A stretch of 64,000 nucleotides of DNA from positions 27,748,574 to 27,812,573 of the forward strand of contig OX579633.1 of NCBI GenBank assembly GCA_951230915.1. Reading direction: 5' to 3'. This document shows, piece after piece, positions 22,475 to 33,755 of the stretch. The notes under the pieces were generated by a model, which saw nothing but the letters and a program-made list of their open reading frames with translations, was not told where the DNA came from and made no database searches. Within the stretch, counting starts at the first letter, position 1, and each line of letters opens with the position of its first letter. The position numbers and the translations under genes were made by a program. The DNA is from Antitrichia curtipendula. Taxonomy: Eukaryota; Streptophyta; Bryopsida; Hypnales; Leucodontaceae.

Positions 22475-23055
22475 CCCCTAAAGTTTCGGAAGTCCCTTTG
22501 GGGGACTCTTGAAAGTTTGGGCAAGCTTCTATGAGCTCAATTTTTAGTGAAACTTTTTGAAATTGTCTCATAAGATAGAGCAACTTATTATCTCTATGGA
22601 AATATAATTTTTACTTCAATCGGTGCCCGGGAGCAAAAGTTATGCTATAATAACCTTAAATCGGGCAAGACCGAGTAGCCCACAAAAATCTACAAAAAGT
22701 TGAAATCATTTTTTTTTTTTCTTATGCATTATATGTTTGTCTAAATGCGAATCTTTGATTCATTCCATTTAGATTATTGATGTGAAAGTTCTGGAGATTC
22801 TTTTTTTTTCCAAACAATGAAAGCATTTTCTTGAAAAAAAAAATTTCTTTGACCTTGAATGCTAATAATCTTCAAATCTTCAATCCGTAAGGTCAAAAAT
22901 CACAAAATTTTTACCACATGATGTGAAATAAGTGTAGTAGAAGATCCTACGTTTGGATTCTAAAAAGATATATTTTTCCTACTTCCTTAAGTGAATGCAA
23001 TAGAAATGGCAGTTTCGAGCAAATTTTGATGGAAAAAAGTTGTTGAGACTTTAAG
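22475..23055. mobile_element. TTAA-type MITE (internally deleted copy)
   Basis: The left end reads CCCCTAAAGTTTCGG at 22,475 and the right end GACTTTAAG followed by TTAA at 23,056-23,059. The left target copy is ATGA, a decayed TTAA. The inside matches in part the copies at 26,532 and 59,851, for example the block on CAATCCGTA(C/A)GGTCAAA. No coding capacity. Confidence 0.6.
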
Positions 23056-23070
23056 TTAAACAAGGGGCCA

Positions 23071-23262
23071 CTGCGGTCGCCCTGGACACGAGGTCGTCTG
23101 GACATGCGGTCGCCTGGACACGCAGTCGCCTGGACACGCGGTCGCCCTAGACACGAGGTCGCCAGGACACGCGGTCGCCCTGGACACTCGGTCGCCCTGG
23201 ACACGCGGTCGCCTGGTACCCGCAGTCGCCCTCACCTGCCTTCGGACCCGCAGTCGCCCTCC
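23071..23262 (+). repeat. Array of about eleven ACACGCGGTCGCC motifs upstream of 23,455 gene
   Basis: Direct copies such as GGACACGCGGTCGCCCTGG are spaced about 16-18 bp apart; variants are GAGGTCGTC, GCAGTCGCC and TCGGTCGCC. The array starts 12 bp after the TTAA of the preceding MITE and ends about 25 bp before a TATA box. Confidence 0.88.
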
Positions 23263-23286
23263 GTACGCGCCCCAGGCGACATCGGG

Positions 23287-23293
23287 TATATAA
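23287..23293 (+). promoter_or_regulatory. TATA box
   Basis: TATATAA in GGGTATATAAGAGGTCGCC, 162 bp before the predicted ATG at 23,455 and just after the GC-rich array. Confidence 0.7.
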
Positions 23294-23454
23294 GAGGTCG
23301 CCCATCACCCGCGTTCTCCACTCCTGGCTTTGCGCATTGTCTCTCATCCGCCTTGAAGTGGCTGAGTGCTTGCTCGTGAGCTAGGGGTCAGAGTTTTGGA
23401 GGGCGTATTTTTATCATTTTGGCATTAGGGGAAGGAATATTCCTGTGTATTGTG

Positions 23455-24900
23455 ATGGAAGAGGAGGCCCAACCTTCGCCACCTGCTGTACCGAGATCAG
23501 AAGCTGGGAAAGAGTCCAAGGCGCTTCGAGGCAAGGATCGAAAAAAGAAAGGAAAAATCCACAAGAAGCGCAAGGCCATCTTGATCCATCCGAAGATCAA
23601 GGCTTTCAAGGGTTGGAGAGATGAACCCACGCCTTGGACTTATAAGACGGTTCAGAAATATGTGGATTGGTGCCACATCGACAAGTTATTTCCGTTGTAT
23701 CGTCACAAATTCCACTTGAAGTCAAACAAGGTAAATCTTGCATATTGCAAGAACAGAGCCTTCCAAGAAAGATGCTGCGAGGCGTGGAAGGAACTCTATA
23801 AAGGCCTACAAACGTATTGAAACGACAATTTTTCTTTCTTTCTTGCAGGAATGGTGTATGTTGAAGTTGTATTGAAGAAAGAGGTGGATTGGTCAAGCAT
23901 TAAGGATCTTCCGATCGGGACCCATCCAGGAGAATCAAGTATTCCTTGGGCAGATGTAGCGCCGGATGTGAAGGAATCGGTGACATCGGCCAAGCCTAGG
24001 AAGTTTTTCATTTCTGATGAAAATGTAGTGTGGTCGGCGACTTCTAGCGAAGATGAACACACCCATGAATACGATGGATATTCTTTCCACAGTGACGATG
24101 ACGACCTTCTCATGGAAGTCATGAACAAGGCTTTGGGTTTGGAAATGGATAGGAAGGGAAAAATGAAGGTTGACGAGCCCATCACAGAATCCCACGTTGA
24201 TGTGCAAGGCATGGAAGATGCAGGGCCTATGGAAGTGGAACATGTTGTTCTAGAGCGGAACCGCAGCGTTGATGGAAGCGATTCGGAAGACGACATAGAG
24301 TTGTTGAGTGTCAAGGCGGCAAGTGTAAGATCTGCTTTGCGTGAGAAGATGAACGAACTCCGTCAATTAAATGAGAATGAACTCTCAGTACAAGTGGGTC
24401 CCGTTGTCGTAGATGATTTGAAGAAGCAGTTGGAGGGAGTAACGAAAAGCATCCAAGAAAACGACAAGTACTTGAAGGATTTGAAAAAAAATCGCGATTT
24501 TTATTTCAGGCAACGTGAAAGTGGAAGGGTGCACTACATGGACGAGTATATGGTATGGCAATCAAAGCGCAATCTCCTGGAACGTGAACGTTGGATTTAC
24601 GAGAATGAAAGGCGAGACCTTGATGTAGCAATAAAGAAAAAAGAAAAAGAATATTGCATCGCCGCTGTTGAACATGAGCCAAGTACCAGTGCTGAAGAAG
24701 TGGCAAGGCTTCGTTCATTGGTGAAGCTACACTCCATGAATGCAATGGCGGTACAAGAATCGCTACGCCATTTGGAATCTGAATTTTGTTTTCACAAAGA
24801 ATGGCGGAAGTTTCAGATGAGTACCATAGGAAAAACAGAGGCAGAGGTGGACGCAATGGGGCCGGGTCCCATTGAAAGCAACTTTGTTTTTAGCACTTAG
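23455..24900 (+). pseudogene. WCH-domain coiled-coil protein gene with one in-frame TGA
   Basis: One frame of 481 sense codons is interrupted only by TGA at 23,818-23,820. The start at 23,455 (MEEEAQPSP) corresponds to the start of the paralogue at 30,697. Residues about 40-150 match that paralogue: KGW(R/N)(D/E)EP(T/Q)PWT, WCHI(D/S)K(L/M)FP, then NK(V/A)NL and KEVDWS. The alignment runs without gaps across the TGA, which faces an Arg codon, so a CGA-to-TGA change is the simplest cause. The C-terminal part is acidic and then strongly coiled coil (about 285-420), with no RING finger. A GT...AG pair (23,814-23,848) spans the stop, but its 35 bp would shift the frame, so splicing does not repair it. 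The function is unknown. Confidence 0.75.
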
Positions 24901-26531
24901 TGGTACATATAGGAGCAGAGTGGGAATTTTACATTTTGCCCACCCTTGTTTGGGATGTTAGACTATCAGTTACCTTGAGTAAATAAATAAATATAATATT
25001 TTCTCATTCAAAAGTGTTTATATTTCTTTTTTATGGCGTGTATATGAAAACTTCTTAATTGGCATGTTGCCCCATATGGGGGTGAAGACATTTTATGAGA
25101 AGTGTAGAGCTCTAAATTTCAAAGGATCTATGAAACTTGAGTTGTAATGTTTGTGTTAAAAAAAAATTTTGATAACAAAATGAAGATAACTTTTATAGAT
25201 ATGAATTGTAATCCTTGAAGGACTATGGAGTTTAGTTTGGTATTTCTGATAATTCTTTCATGCTCTATTGATACAATAATTTGAAATTTTGGCATGAATA
25301 TTATAGGAATGATGGCACCGCACCCCCCATAATGTACTTGTGAAAGCTTGTTTCATGTCTCCAAAAATATTGTAGACGTTAGAGCAGATTTTCAAAGATT
25401 TGCTGTGAAATTGGAGAGCGAATAAAAAAATTACCAAAAAAAATTAATTATTTTTTTTAGATTGTTTACATTCATGGCTTGGTAGATGGTACGGATTACC
25501 GAAAACTTGAAGTGCGGAATTCCAAATGACACCAATGAAAGTTAAAATAAGGAGTTTTATTTTGCAGACCTTTAAGGGAGGAAAAGCTTATGAATTGGTC
25601 TAACTTGTCTTTTGTTCTTTTATTTGAAAATTTCCAAATTAAAAAATAAAGAATGATAACCCATAAAAGAACGTTTAGTCTCTTGATGGATAAAAAGGAT
25701 TCTGTGCAAAACTCCAAATACATGTGCCTTTAATTTTGTAAATATATCTTGGAACTTTCTTGAAGAATATCTGAACATATCATCTTCCTAGGAATATATT
25801 TTTTTAATTTGAATAAGTCCTAAAGAAGTAAGACTTATGCCAAAGAGTTTAAAAACCAATGAGACTAGACACTAATAGAGTAATAGATATAATTGACCTA
25901 AATTTTCTTTCTTGTTTAAAATAGATTTTCTCATACATTATATTCTTTGCTACATGAAAAGTTTTGATTAATTCTATTTTGATATTAAATGATGTGAAAG
26001 ATATGGAGGATCTTGGTTTTTGGACAATCATTTTTTGGCTTGCTACCTTAGGAATTAGTGAGTTTTAATTCTATCTTGCTAATATAAGTATTAAAAAAAA
26101 TTTCAAGCTCGTATGGACTTCAACTTAAAAAATAATTTTGAGCATTAAAAAAAAATTGCACAAATTAATTTCATTTTCCTACACATTGCTCTAAGTTCAG
26201 TTCTTTATTATTTGGATTCAAACCTTATAACTTAGTATTGCTAGAAAACTTAAGTTAACCGCTGAAGTCCGAAGGCCTTATTTTCAAAAAGACCACTCAA
26301 AAGTACCACTTCTATTGCAAGGTGGCAAAGGTGTTGACAACTTTAATTTTTTGTTCCGGCATATCTAAGTAATCATACCGTAGGATCTTTTACTAGACTA
26401 GTATATAAATGTGTAGAAGAAATTGAAAAATGTTTTACCATGTTCATTGTAAGATATTTACATTTAAAGTGAAGTAAGAGATTTTTTTTATACCTTGCTT
26501 GAATATATTTTTTGGCTTTGAATCATCTTAA
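24901..26531. other. AT-rich intergenic DNA
   Basis: The first 100 bases hold a likely polyadenylation region (GTAAATAAATAAATATAAT near 24,980). No gene or mobile element was recognised in the rest. Confidence 0.55.
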
Positions 26532-27452
26532 CCCCTAAAGTCCCAACGCTATTTTCTGGCCCTAAACCACTGAAAACTGTCATTTCTGCTGCGTTCATCC
26601 AAGAAACCAAAAAAAAATTAAAAAAAAAATTAAACCGTAGGATCTTGTACTTCATTTGTCTAAGGTCATGTGATAAAAATTTCATCAAATTTGACCGTAC
26701 GGATTGGAAGATATCAGCATTTTGTAGTTGGAAAGTCGTGTTTTTGAATGCTTTTTTTCCAATTTCAGCTGACTTTGGTCGCCATTTGGAACAAAAATTT
26801 ACTCTATGGATTCCAAGTTTAAATTTTTGTATTGAAGAATTGTGTTGAGAACTTATGAAAAAAATTTCAAAAAATAAACACTCGATTTTCATTCTTTAAA
26901 AAATTGTTAAATAGATGTAGGTCCAAGATTGAATAAAAAACTAAATCATTAATAGCTCCAAGGTTGTATTGAAACACAATAATTCCAACGGTGAGATTGT
27001 TCTAGCAAGAAAGAACAACCTTATCTAATGTTGTTTTTTTCAAAATTCTAAAAATTGCATTCAAAAATGAATCCTAAAAGTTATTTTTCCAAGAAAATGC
27101 TTAGATTGCCCAAAAAACAGGATTGTCCATAACTAATTCAATACTTGTCCAAATAGAATGAATCAAAGCTTCACACGTATATAGAAATTTAATATTTTAG
27201 GAAAAAAAAAAATTAAATTTTTTTTTGACTTCCTGTGATTTTTTTGGTGCTGCCCGACAAGTTTGGTTTGGGGCTTTTTGTGGTATGATTTTTGCTCCCG
27301 GGCACCAATTGAAATAAAAACTATATTCCCACGAAGATAATCAATTTTTCTTTCTTCAAAAAAAGTTTAAAAAAATCAGAACAAAAATTCAGCCTGTACG
27401 TTCCTGCCCGAAATCCCATTTGTCCTCCAAGGGGACAATGAGACTTTAGGGA
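26532..27452. mobile_element. TTAA-type MITE, about 920 bp
   Basis: The left end is TTAA (26,528-26,531) followed by CCCCTAAAGTCCC. The right end is GAGACTTTAGGGA before GTAA, one base off TTAA. The inside matches in reverse complement the copy at 59,851, including the block on GACCGTACGGATTGGAAGAT and the AGAATGAATCAAAGCTT stretch. No transposase. Confidence 0.65.
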
Positions 27453-28222
27453 GTAACTTAGAATTTGGGCAATACTGATTTTGAATCTACTATTTTTTTA
27501 TGTTGAAGAATTGAATTCAGAGTTTAGTAAATTAAAAAAAAAAAAATACTTCATTTTCACTTGTTAAGAAGCTGTTAAGAAGAAGTAAGTTCAAGATTGA
27601 AGGAAGAACTAATGTGTTAAAAGCTCTAAGATGGAATTGAAATATAATAATTTCATTGGTGAGATTGTTCTAGCAAGAGATCTGTGGTTCAATTTTTTTA
27701 TATGTATTGTGAACCCGTTTTCCTACTTATTCATTGAATTGCAGAAGTTACAAGACGTACGTTTTTTTTTCTATAAATGTTGGACGACATTACTTCACCA
27801 TCAATACAAGGTAGAGAAGTGTACAATTTCAATTTTAGGCACATTGAACTGGCAATTGGCTAGAATGATGAATCACTAATTTTTGAACAATGTACTTGAA
27901 GAAGTGAAGCAGAAAATAGTTTGGGTTGCATCGGTTTAGAATTAAATATTGATGATGATTTCCAAATTTTGTATGGATGGCCTCATTTTTAAACAAGAAA
28001 GGCAAGGTAGTATATATTGAAAACCAAAGCAATATAAAATTGCAGTACATAAGTATAAATTATAAAACGAAGCCACAGAAGTGGAATCGAAGAAGAAAAA
28101 CAAAACTACTAAACACTGCTCGCCATTGCTAGTGTAGATATAGTATGACCATATGCTAGGGGCCTTACAACACGTATACTATTATGCAAAAAGATGTTCA
28201 CGTAAACAAAGAACAAAAATGT
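27453..28222. other. AT-rich intergenic DNA downstream of RING gene
   Basis: No gene was recognised. The part nearest 28,222 would be the 3' untranslated region of the minus-strand RING-type gene. Confidence 0.5.
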
Positions 28223-30697
28223 TTAGATGATAACATCTGTGTCGTTTTGAGAACCACTTCCTTCGCCACGTTCGTAGGTGGATGACTCCCCAACACCAAG
28301 CTTACGCTTGGCACGAGTTCGTGAAGCTGGTCCGTCCGCCTTCAAAATGGAATCCAGGACTTTGGAATTCTTTAGAGCTTCGAGGGTCTTTGTGGTCTTT
28401 GGAGAGTGTTCTTCCAACAGATAGTCGAGGGCTTGAGTTTGGTAATAAGGCCCGTATACAGAGTCTAAGTAAGACATGCTGTCCAATTCATCTATGGAGG
28501 CCGTTGCATCTTGATTGGCCACCCTCAGTCCTTGAAAATTCCAGCGGTGTCGTTGTGGATGAGGACCCCAATTGAAGGTTCCGGAGGTCTTATTGAAATA
28601 TCCACCAAGGCACTAGTAGAAGAATGCCCTCCTCCCTTCGCCTTGTGGCCCTTTTCCCATCAACTTGACTCGAACTCTGGCAATTTTTTCCGGATCTGTT
28701 TCCCAATTCAATTGGGAACTAGCAACTCCCTTTTCCAAATCATGGTTTCCTTGTCTCCAACTCCAGAGCAAGTCTCATCCCCACATTCTGGTGTCTTCTA
28801 TGGTATCACTGCTGTGTTCCCAAGAGGGAGGCATGTAAGTCGTCAAGTTGAACATGGTGTACAAACGATCATGGAATGGTGCTAAACACAAAACGCAACG
28901 ACGTTTAATCAAACAGTGCGTGATGAGACATTGAGGATGGTACACATGTGTACATGATCCAAGTGCCCAACCACCTTCGGGACCAAATTGCTCTAGACAT
29001 ATGGGACATTTGATGTGGTCCAAAACAAAGGATACAGGATGTGGCCACAGTAGCTTTTTTTCCTCCACTTTGATATGGCTGGACATTTGTTTTTTGTGGT
29101 CCCAACCATTTTCTGTCCAATCAGTGTCGGTCTTTTCCGCCAAGTCCATGTTAGTGGGGAACATGTCCTCCATCAATGCCCATGACGTGAGACCGCACTC
29201 TCGTTTAGGCTCTTGTACAACGAAGTTTCTTGAAATTTTCTCCAATTCCTTTGCAACTTGTTGTGCTCTGTCCACTGAGAGGATACACGCAACCTTCCAA
29301 TGATAGTATGTGGCCCCCAACTGTGACAACCGATCTCGAAGCATTCTATTTTCTTTTTCGAGGTCCAATCTCGACTGCGATTGTACGGAATGAGGAATCA
29401 CAGGAAACGAGAGTGAATCTTGGGTCTCCTGGAGATCATTTGTGGTAGTATCTTCCAGAATTGCCGTAAGAAGCGCATTTGGAGTCATTGAAGAATGCTT
29501 GGCACGCTTGGCAACAGGAGAATGGTGAAGCAAATTATCGGTGAGGTCGCCTACAACCTTGTCCAAATGATGTGAATCCGGCTCAAGAAAGGCGTCATCC
29601 ATGTCCGACAAAGTAAAAGTGTCTTGTATTTTGTCTCTGAGGCGTTGCAGTTCTATAGATTGTTGAGAGAGGAGACGATTTTTGTGTGCACACTGAGATT
29701 GCAACTTCCTGACATTGCTTTGCAGCAAAGCAATGTTAATGTCCTTGGTGTTTAGGAGGTCGAGAGCCTTAGCTAGAGTCATAGTGTTGTCAGTTCGAGT
29801 CACTCTAGATTGAGGGATGGAAGCACGAACAACTGCTCCCATGGGCATGTCATCGCTTGGACCAAATTCGAAGACGTTGTTGGCATCTTGTGCTGGCAAC
29901 GGTGGATGCGGACCTGCTGCTGAAGTTGATCCTGGTCCAATTCGTGTGGTTGAACGTCGCACCTTCGGGAGGTTTTTCACTCTTTGACCTTGTGACGTTG
30001 AAAGATCCTTGTCATTTTCAATCAGAACTTCGGCAGGGCCCACAGTGTCTTCTTTGTCTTGTCCTATCTTTGGCTTCCGCATACGGTCAAAATCAGGATC
30101 TTCATTGGAATCATCACTGTGAACTTCAGTAGCTATTATGTTTCTAGGAGCACTTCGAGTAGGCCCAAGTCCCCCGTCTGGAAAAGCCATAACACCTCTT
30201 GGTATTGATCCGCTTGTTGGACGTGCCACGTATGTAGTTTCCTTGACTGTGCTCCAATCGACCTCCTTTTGTAGGGCCACCTCAGCATATGCTCCTCTAG
30301 CGATGAAGAGAGGTACTTCATTCCTGTCTACGTTGGGAGTTTTATAAATAGCCTGCCACAATTCTATACACCTTTGAGTGAAGTCTGCATTTTCACAATG
30401 CTTCAGATTTGCCTTGTTAGTGTGACGGTTGTGATAATGGCGCCACGCCGGAAACATCTTGCTGATGTGACACCATTCGATGTAGTCTTCGTAGGTCTGC
30501 ATTGTCCATGGCTGTGGCTCCTCGTTCCACCCTTTAAAAGCAATGTGATTTTCACTATTCAATACATGTAACCGCTTCTTATGAATGGTGCCCTTGCACT
30601 TCCGAGTCCTGTCTTTGGCAGCCTTGCTCAGGCAACCAGGAGTGCGCGTTGTCTGAGGAAGAGGAAGTGACCCCTCACTGTTGCCTCCGGTAGCCAT
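28223..30697 (-). pseudogene. WCH-domain protein with RING finger, two in-frame stops
   Basis: One minus-strand frame of about 825 codons runs from ATG 30,697 (MATGGNSEG) to 28,223. It is open for 640 codons, then carries TGA at 28,775-28,777 and TAG at 28,613-28,615. The frame beyond keeps protein-like sequence (SIDELDSMSYLDSVYGPYY), so the gene was longer than the first stop suggests. Residues about 53-150 are the WCH domain shared with the 23,455 gene. A middle region has a coiled coil (around NVRKLQSQ and LQRLRDKI). A RING-type zinc finger lies at about 564-604: CPIC, then CTHVYHPQC, then CVLC. RING fingers usually act as E3 ubiquitin ligases, so this class is likely if the protein is made. 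Both stops can arise by C-to-T or G-to-A change. A TATA box and a GC-rich array lie upstream. Confidence 0.78.
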
Positions 30698-30858
30698 GGA
30701 ATCTCTGTACGTCGAGAACTTGCGATAACACAAGCTGGGATGAATGAAAAGTAAGAAGTAAACATTCAACACAGGGATCACGCATGCAGCCAATAAATGA
30801 TACAAGACAGAGAGCCAAAGTGGAGAATGAAGGTGAAGAAGACTGTACAGGCGCATGG

Positions 30859-30866
30859 ATATATAG
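30859..30866 (-). promoter_or_regulatory. TATA box of RING-type gene
   Basis: CTATATATCC on the minus strand, about 165 bp before the ATG at 30,697 and 40 bp after the GC-rich array. The spacing matches the 23,287 TATA box and its gene. Confidence 0.65.
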
Positions 30867-30904
30867 GTGGGCAAGTACGGGTACGCTTCTTTGAGCATGT
30901 GTTC

Positions 30905-31249
30905 TGGGCGACTTCAGGTCCAGCTTGGGAGACCGCGGGTCCAGGAGGGGGCGACTTCGGGTCCAATATGGGCGACTGCGGGTCCAGGAGGGGCGACTTC
31001 AGGTTGAATAGGGCGACTTCGGGTCCAAGAGGAGGCGACCGCGGGTCCGAGCGTTCGCCTCAGCCGCGGTCTCCCTTACCCGCATTCTCCCATACTTGTG
31101 TTCTCCTACCCGAGGTCGCCTCCATGCGTGTTCTCCTACCCGCGGTCGCCCTTACACGAAGTCGCCCTACTTGAGGTCGCCCTACCTGAGGTCGCCCTAA
31201 CACAAAGTCGCCCCTACCCGCGGTCGCTGTGTACCCGAAGTCGCCTGTC
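30905..31249. repeat. Two GCGACC-motif arrays in inverted orientation
   Basis: From 30,905 to 31,050 the plus strand carries about seven GGGCGACTTCGGGTCC units. From 31,070 to 31,249 it carries about ten ACCCGCGGTCGCCC units, the reverse complement. Relative to the RING-type gene the near half has the same orientation as the arrays before the other two cassettes; the far half is flipped. Confidence 0.85.
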
Positions 31250-31361
31250 CACGTCACACCCGCATGCGCCCCTAAAATGTGCCACGCGGACGCCACATGG
31301 CATCCACGTAGCTTAGGTAAAAAGGGGGTAATTTTTTGAAAAGTCAAAGGTAAATTTGACT
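31250..31361. other. Junction between GC array and piggyBac remnant
   Basis: This stretch joins the flipped array to the 3' end of the transposase frame. No TTAA with a CCC-type terminus was found here, so the 3' end of the transposon appears to be lost. Confidence 0.4.
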
Positions 31362-33755
31362 TTATGTGACGTCGCAGAGGGTCTCCTGGATGTCGCGTGA
31401 CGTTTGTCTGTCGCGATGTCGCCAAGTCGCGCAGAAGAATCCTGATCCTATGCGATTACTACGGACAGTTCCTACTCCATAAGTGTCTTGTGATCGAAGT
31501 TCAAGAAGGAGTGGTATGGACGTGAAATAATTATCTGTACTCACTATGTGCGCCAGACCCTGCAAACTGCTGACCAACTGCAAGACAACTTCATGGCCAG
31601 TTTTGGCGTCACTAATGCTGCCTCCAGCCAATGACTCTCTGAACTGTGATCCTGTGTAGATTTGAAAATCGTATACATACTTTTGACATGAATCTGCAAG
31701 GCACCACACTTTAATACCCCATCTGGTAGGTTTTCTGGGCATGTACTGACGTACAGGGCAGTATTTACCTTTGTAAGGTACCATTGTCTCGTCCACTGTC
31801 ACTTCCTGATGCAAGTGCCAATTCCTCTTAAATCGGTTTTGCATTTCACTGATCAACCACCTCATTTTCTTAAGCTTGTCAAACTCTACATCGTCCCCTG
31901 CAACAACTGGGATGCTGTCATCAGCAATATGGATGCATCGGGTGATGTCTTCGTAACGGCGACAATTCATTATGGTAGATATGCTTGGACAGTAAAGAAA
32001 TTCATTTCTAGAATTCCAATAGCTCCGGTGGTTGGGTAAGCGTTTAATTCCCATGAGAAGGTTAACAGCAATGAAAGCCTTCAATTCTTCTTTGTCTAGT
32101 CGCCACCACTGTGCTCCACCCAGAGGCAATCGGGTCTCCAAATTCACTTCGCTGGCATAACGGTTACTGTCCACACAAATTCTGATTAGAGTGTACTCGC
32201 TCCAAAAGCGTCCAAACAGAGCCGTTTTCGTGGGCATCCTGAATATTGGGAAGTTGGGACCGGGTGATGGACCTAGAAATGGAGGAGGTCTTGCCGCAAA
32301 GCTGCTGTGCTGCATGGTCCAATTGTCTTCATCGAAAGCGGCCAAAAAAGCCAGCCGCGTCGCTGCAGCTGACGTACTACTGCCGCGCCGGCAAGAGGAA
32401 GTTGAAGCAGTTGCTGGCGTTGGAGTTCCCGACATGGACACATGTGGGAGAGGCTGCAAACTTCCTACCACAACACTATCACTTGTAACAGGAGCTTCAT
32501 TTGCAGGAACAGGATGCCTATGAGAAACTGTGCTTGTGTTGACATGTCGTTCCTGCATGTTGACGGCCTTCACTGTCTTCAACCGTGCGATCCGGTCCCG
32601 CTTTGTTGCTGCAGGTTCCGCAGCTTCGTCGACATTGTCTACTATTGCCAAGGAAGGGATTGCAGTTGGAGGCCGTCCTAAGCAGTCATCGATTACATCG
32701 ACGAAGAGCTCGGAATAGCTCGGAGTTTGTGGTCCTTGCCAAGGACGTCGTTGTAGCGGCCTTTCTAAAGCAGCAATTGCAGCTGATGCTACAGTGTTCC
32801 TCGGAGGCAAGAACGTCTCGGCTGTCATAGCGACCGACTCAGGTAGCGGAGACGTTGACTGCACATGTTCCGTATTTTCAGTATGGGCTGAGTACTCCGC
32901 AAAATTGTACCAGGACAACCAAGTTCTATCTAATTCACTACCTATGGCAGAAGCATCGGCGCCTGAAGAGTGCATGAAAGTAGAGTCATGAGTATCCGGT
33001 GATGTTGGACAGTCAACAAGTCGTTCCTGCGATGAAGGATGTCCACCGAAGACTTGGAAGTTGGAGTTCTCACCGCCTTCTCTAGAATCGTTTATGTCGT
33101 CATTGCATTGCTCGAGCAGGAGTACCCTGTCAACGTCACCACAACGGAGGTGGAGTTCTCGTCCATCATCAAGCAGTATAACATACATGAGTTGCCTTGT
33201 GTCGTTTTGCAAGTAAGAATGTATTACCAATCCAAGCATCCACTGTTGTTCGTGTTCAACTTCCATGGTCGGTGCCTCTGTTGTCACCAGTGAAGACGGG
33301 AATCTGACGGGCATGGGGGTGGTCAGTGACATGATATCGTTCTCAACCGGACTACTTTGCACAAGCCACCGTCAACCTTGCCAAGGAAAAGTACTAGTGT
33401 TCGGCAGGGAAGCTCTTCCAATGCACGGAGCTCCGAGGGGGCTGTGACTTGCTTCTGCCGCCCTTGTAGTCAATGCAGTGGATGTAGCAGATGAGTTTCC
33501 TACAGCTCTAATTGGCAACCCATACATAGTTGTTTTTTCTTCTATACAGTCGTTGGTGCACACCTTCTTACCCTTGTCACATGTAACAAGGACTTGCTCT
33601 GACACCATGTGACTGTCGTGTATTGCTGTGCTAGCATATGCGTCACCTTGCTTCTTACCGACGTCACGGCAAATCGAAGCTGTCGCAGCAGTTATAATTC
33701 TAGCATGTAGAAGGAGCTTCTGAAATTTCAATGCAGAGGGCAGATGCAGCAACAA
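31362..33755 (-). pseudogene. piggyBac-family transposase, C-terminally truncated, with one TGA
   Basis: The main frame (31,362-33,362) encodes 666 residues. Its C-terminal third is the piggyBac DDE domain: VDETMVPYKG with the first Asp (about residue 524), RQYMPRKPTRWGIKV, then STDNYFTSIPLL with the second Asp (about 610), then GTVRSNRIG. The frame ends about 30 residues later, so the third catalytic Asp and the Cys-rich C-terminal domain are missing. Upstream, the same frame continues to 33,755 across a TGA at 33,372-33,374; a likely ATG for the main part is at 33,332 (MSLTTPMPV). The N-terminal 330 residues are low-complexity Ser/Thr/Ala-rich, as is common in this family. An active enzyme would excise and insert at TTAA; this one should be inactive. 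Confidence 0.82.

Noticed and set aside
23814..23848. A 35-bp GT...AG intron that would remove the TGA in the 23,455 gene
   Set aside because: Its length is not a multiple of three and joins the exons out of frame. The paralogue aligns across the region without a gap.
20522..30697. Nuclear reassignment of TGA to a sense codon
   Set aside because: The thaumatin-like gene, the two accessory genes and the pol fragment do not need it, and other breaks are TAG, TAA or frameshifts.
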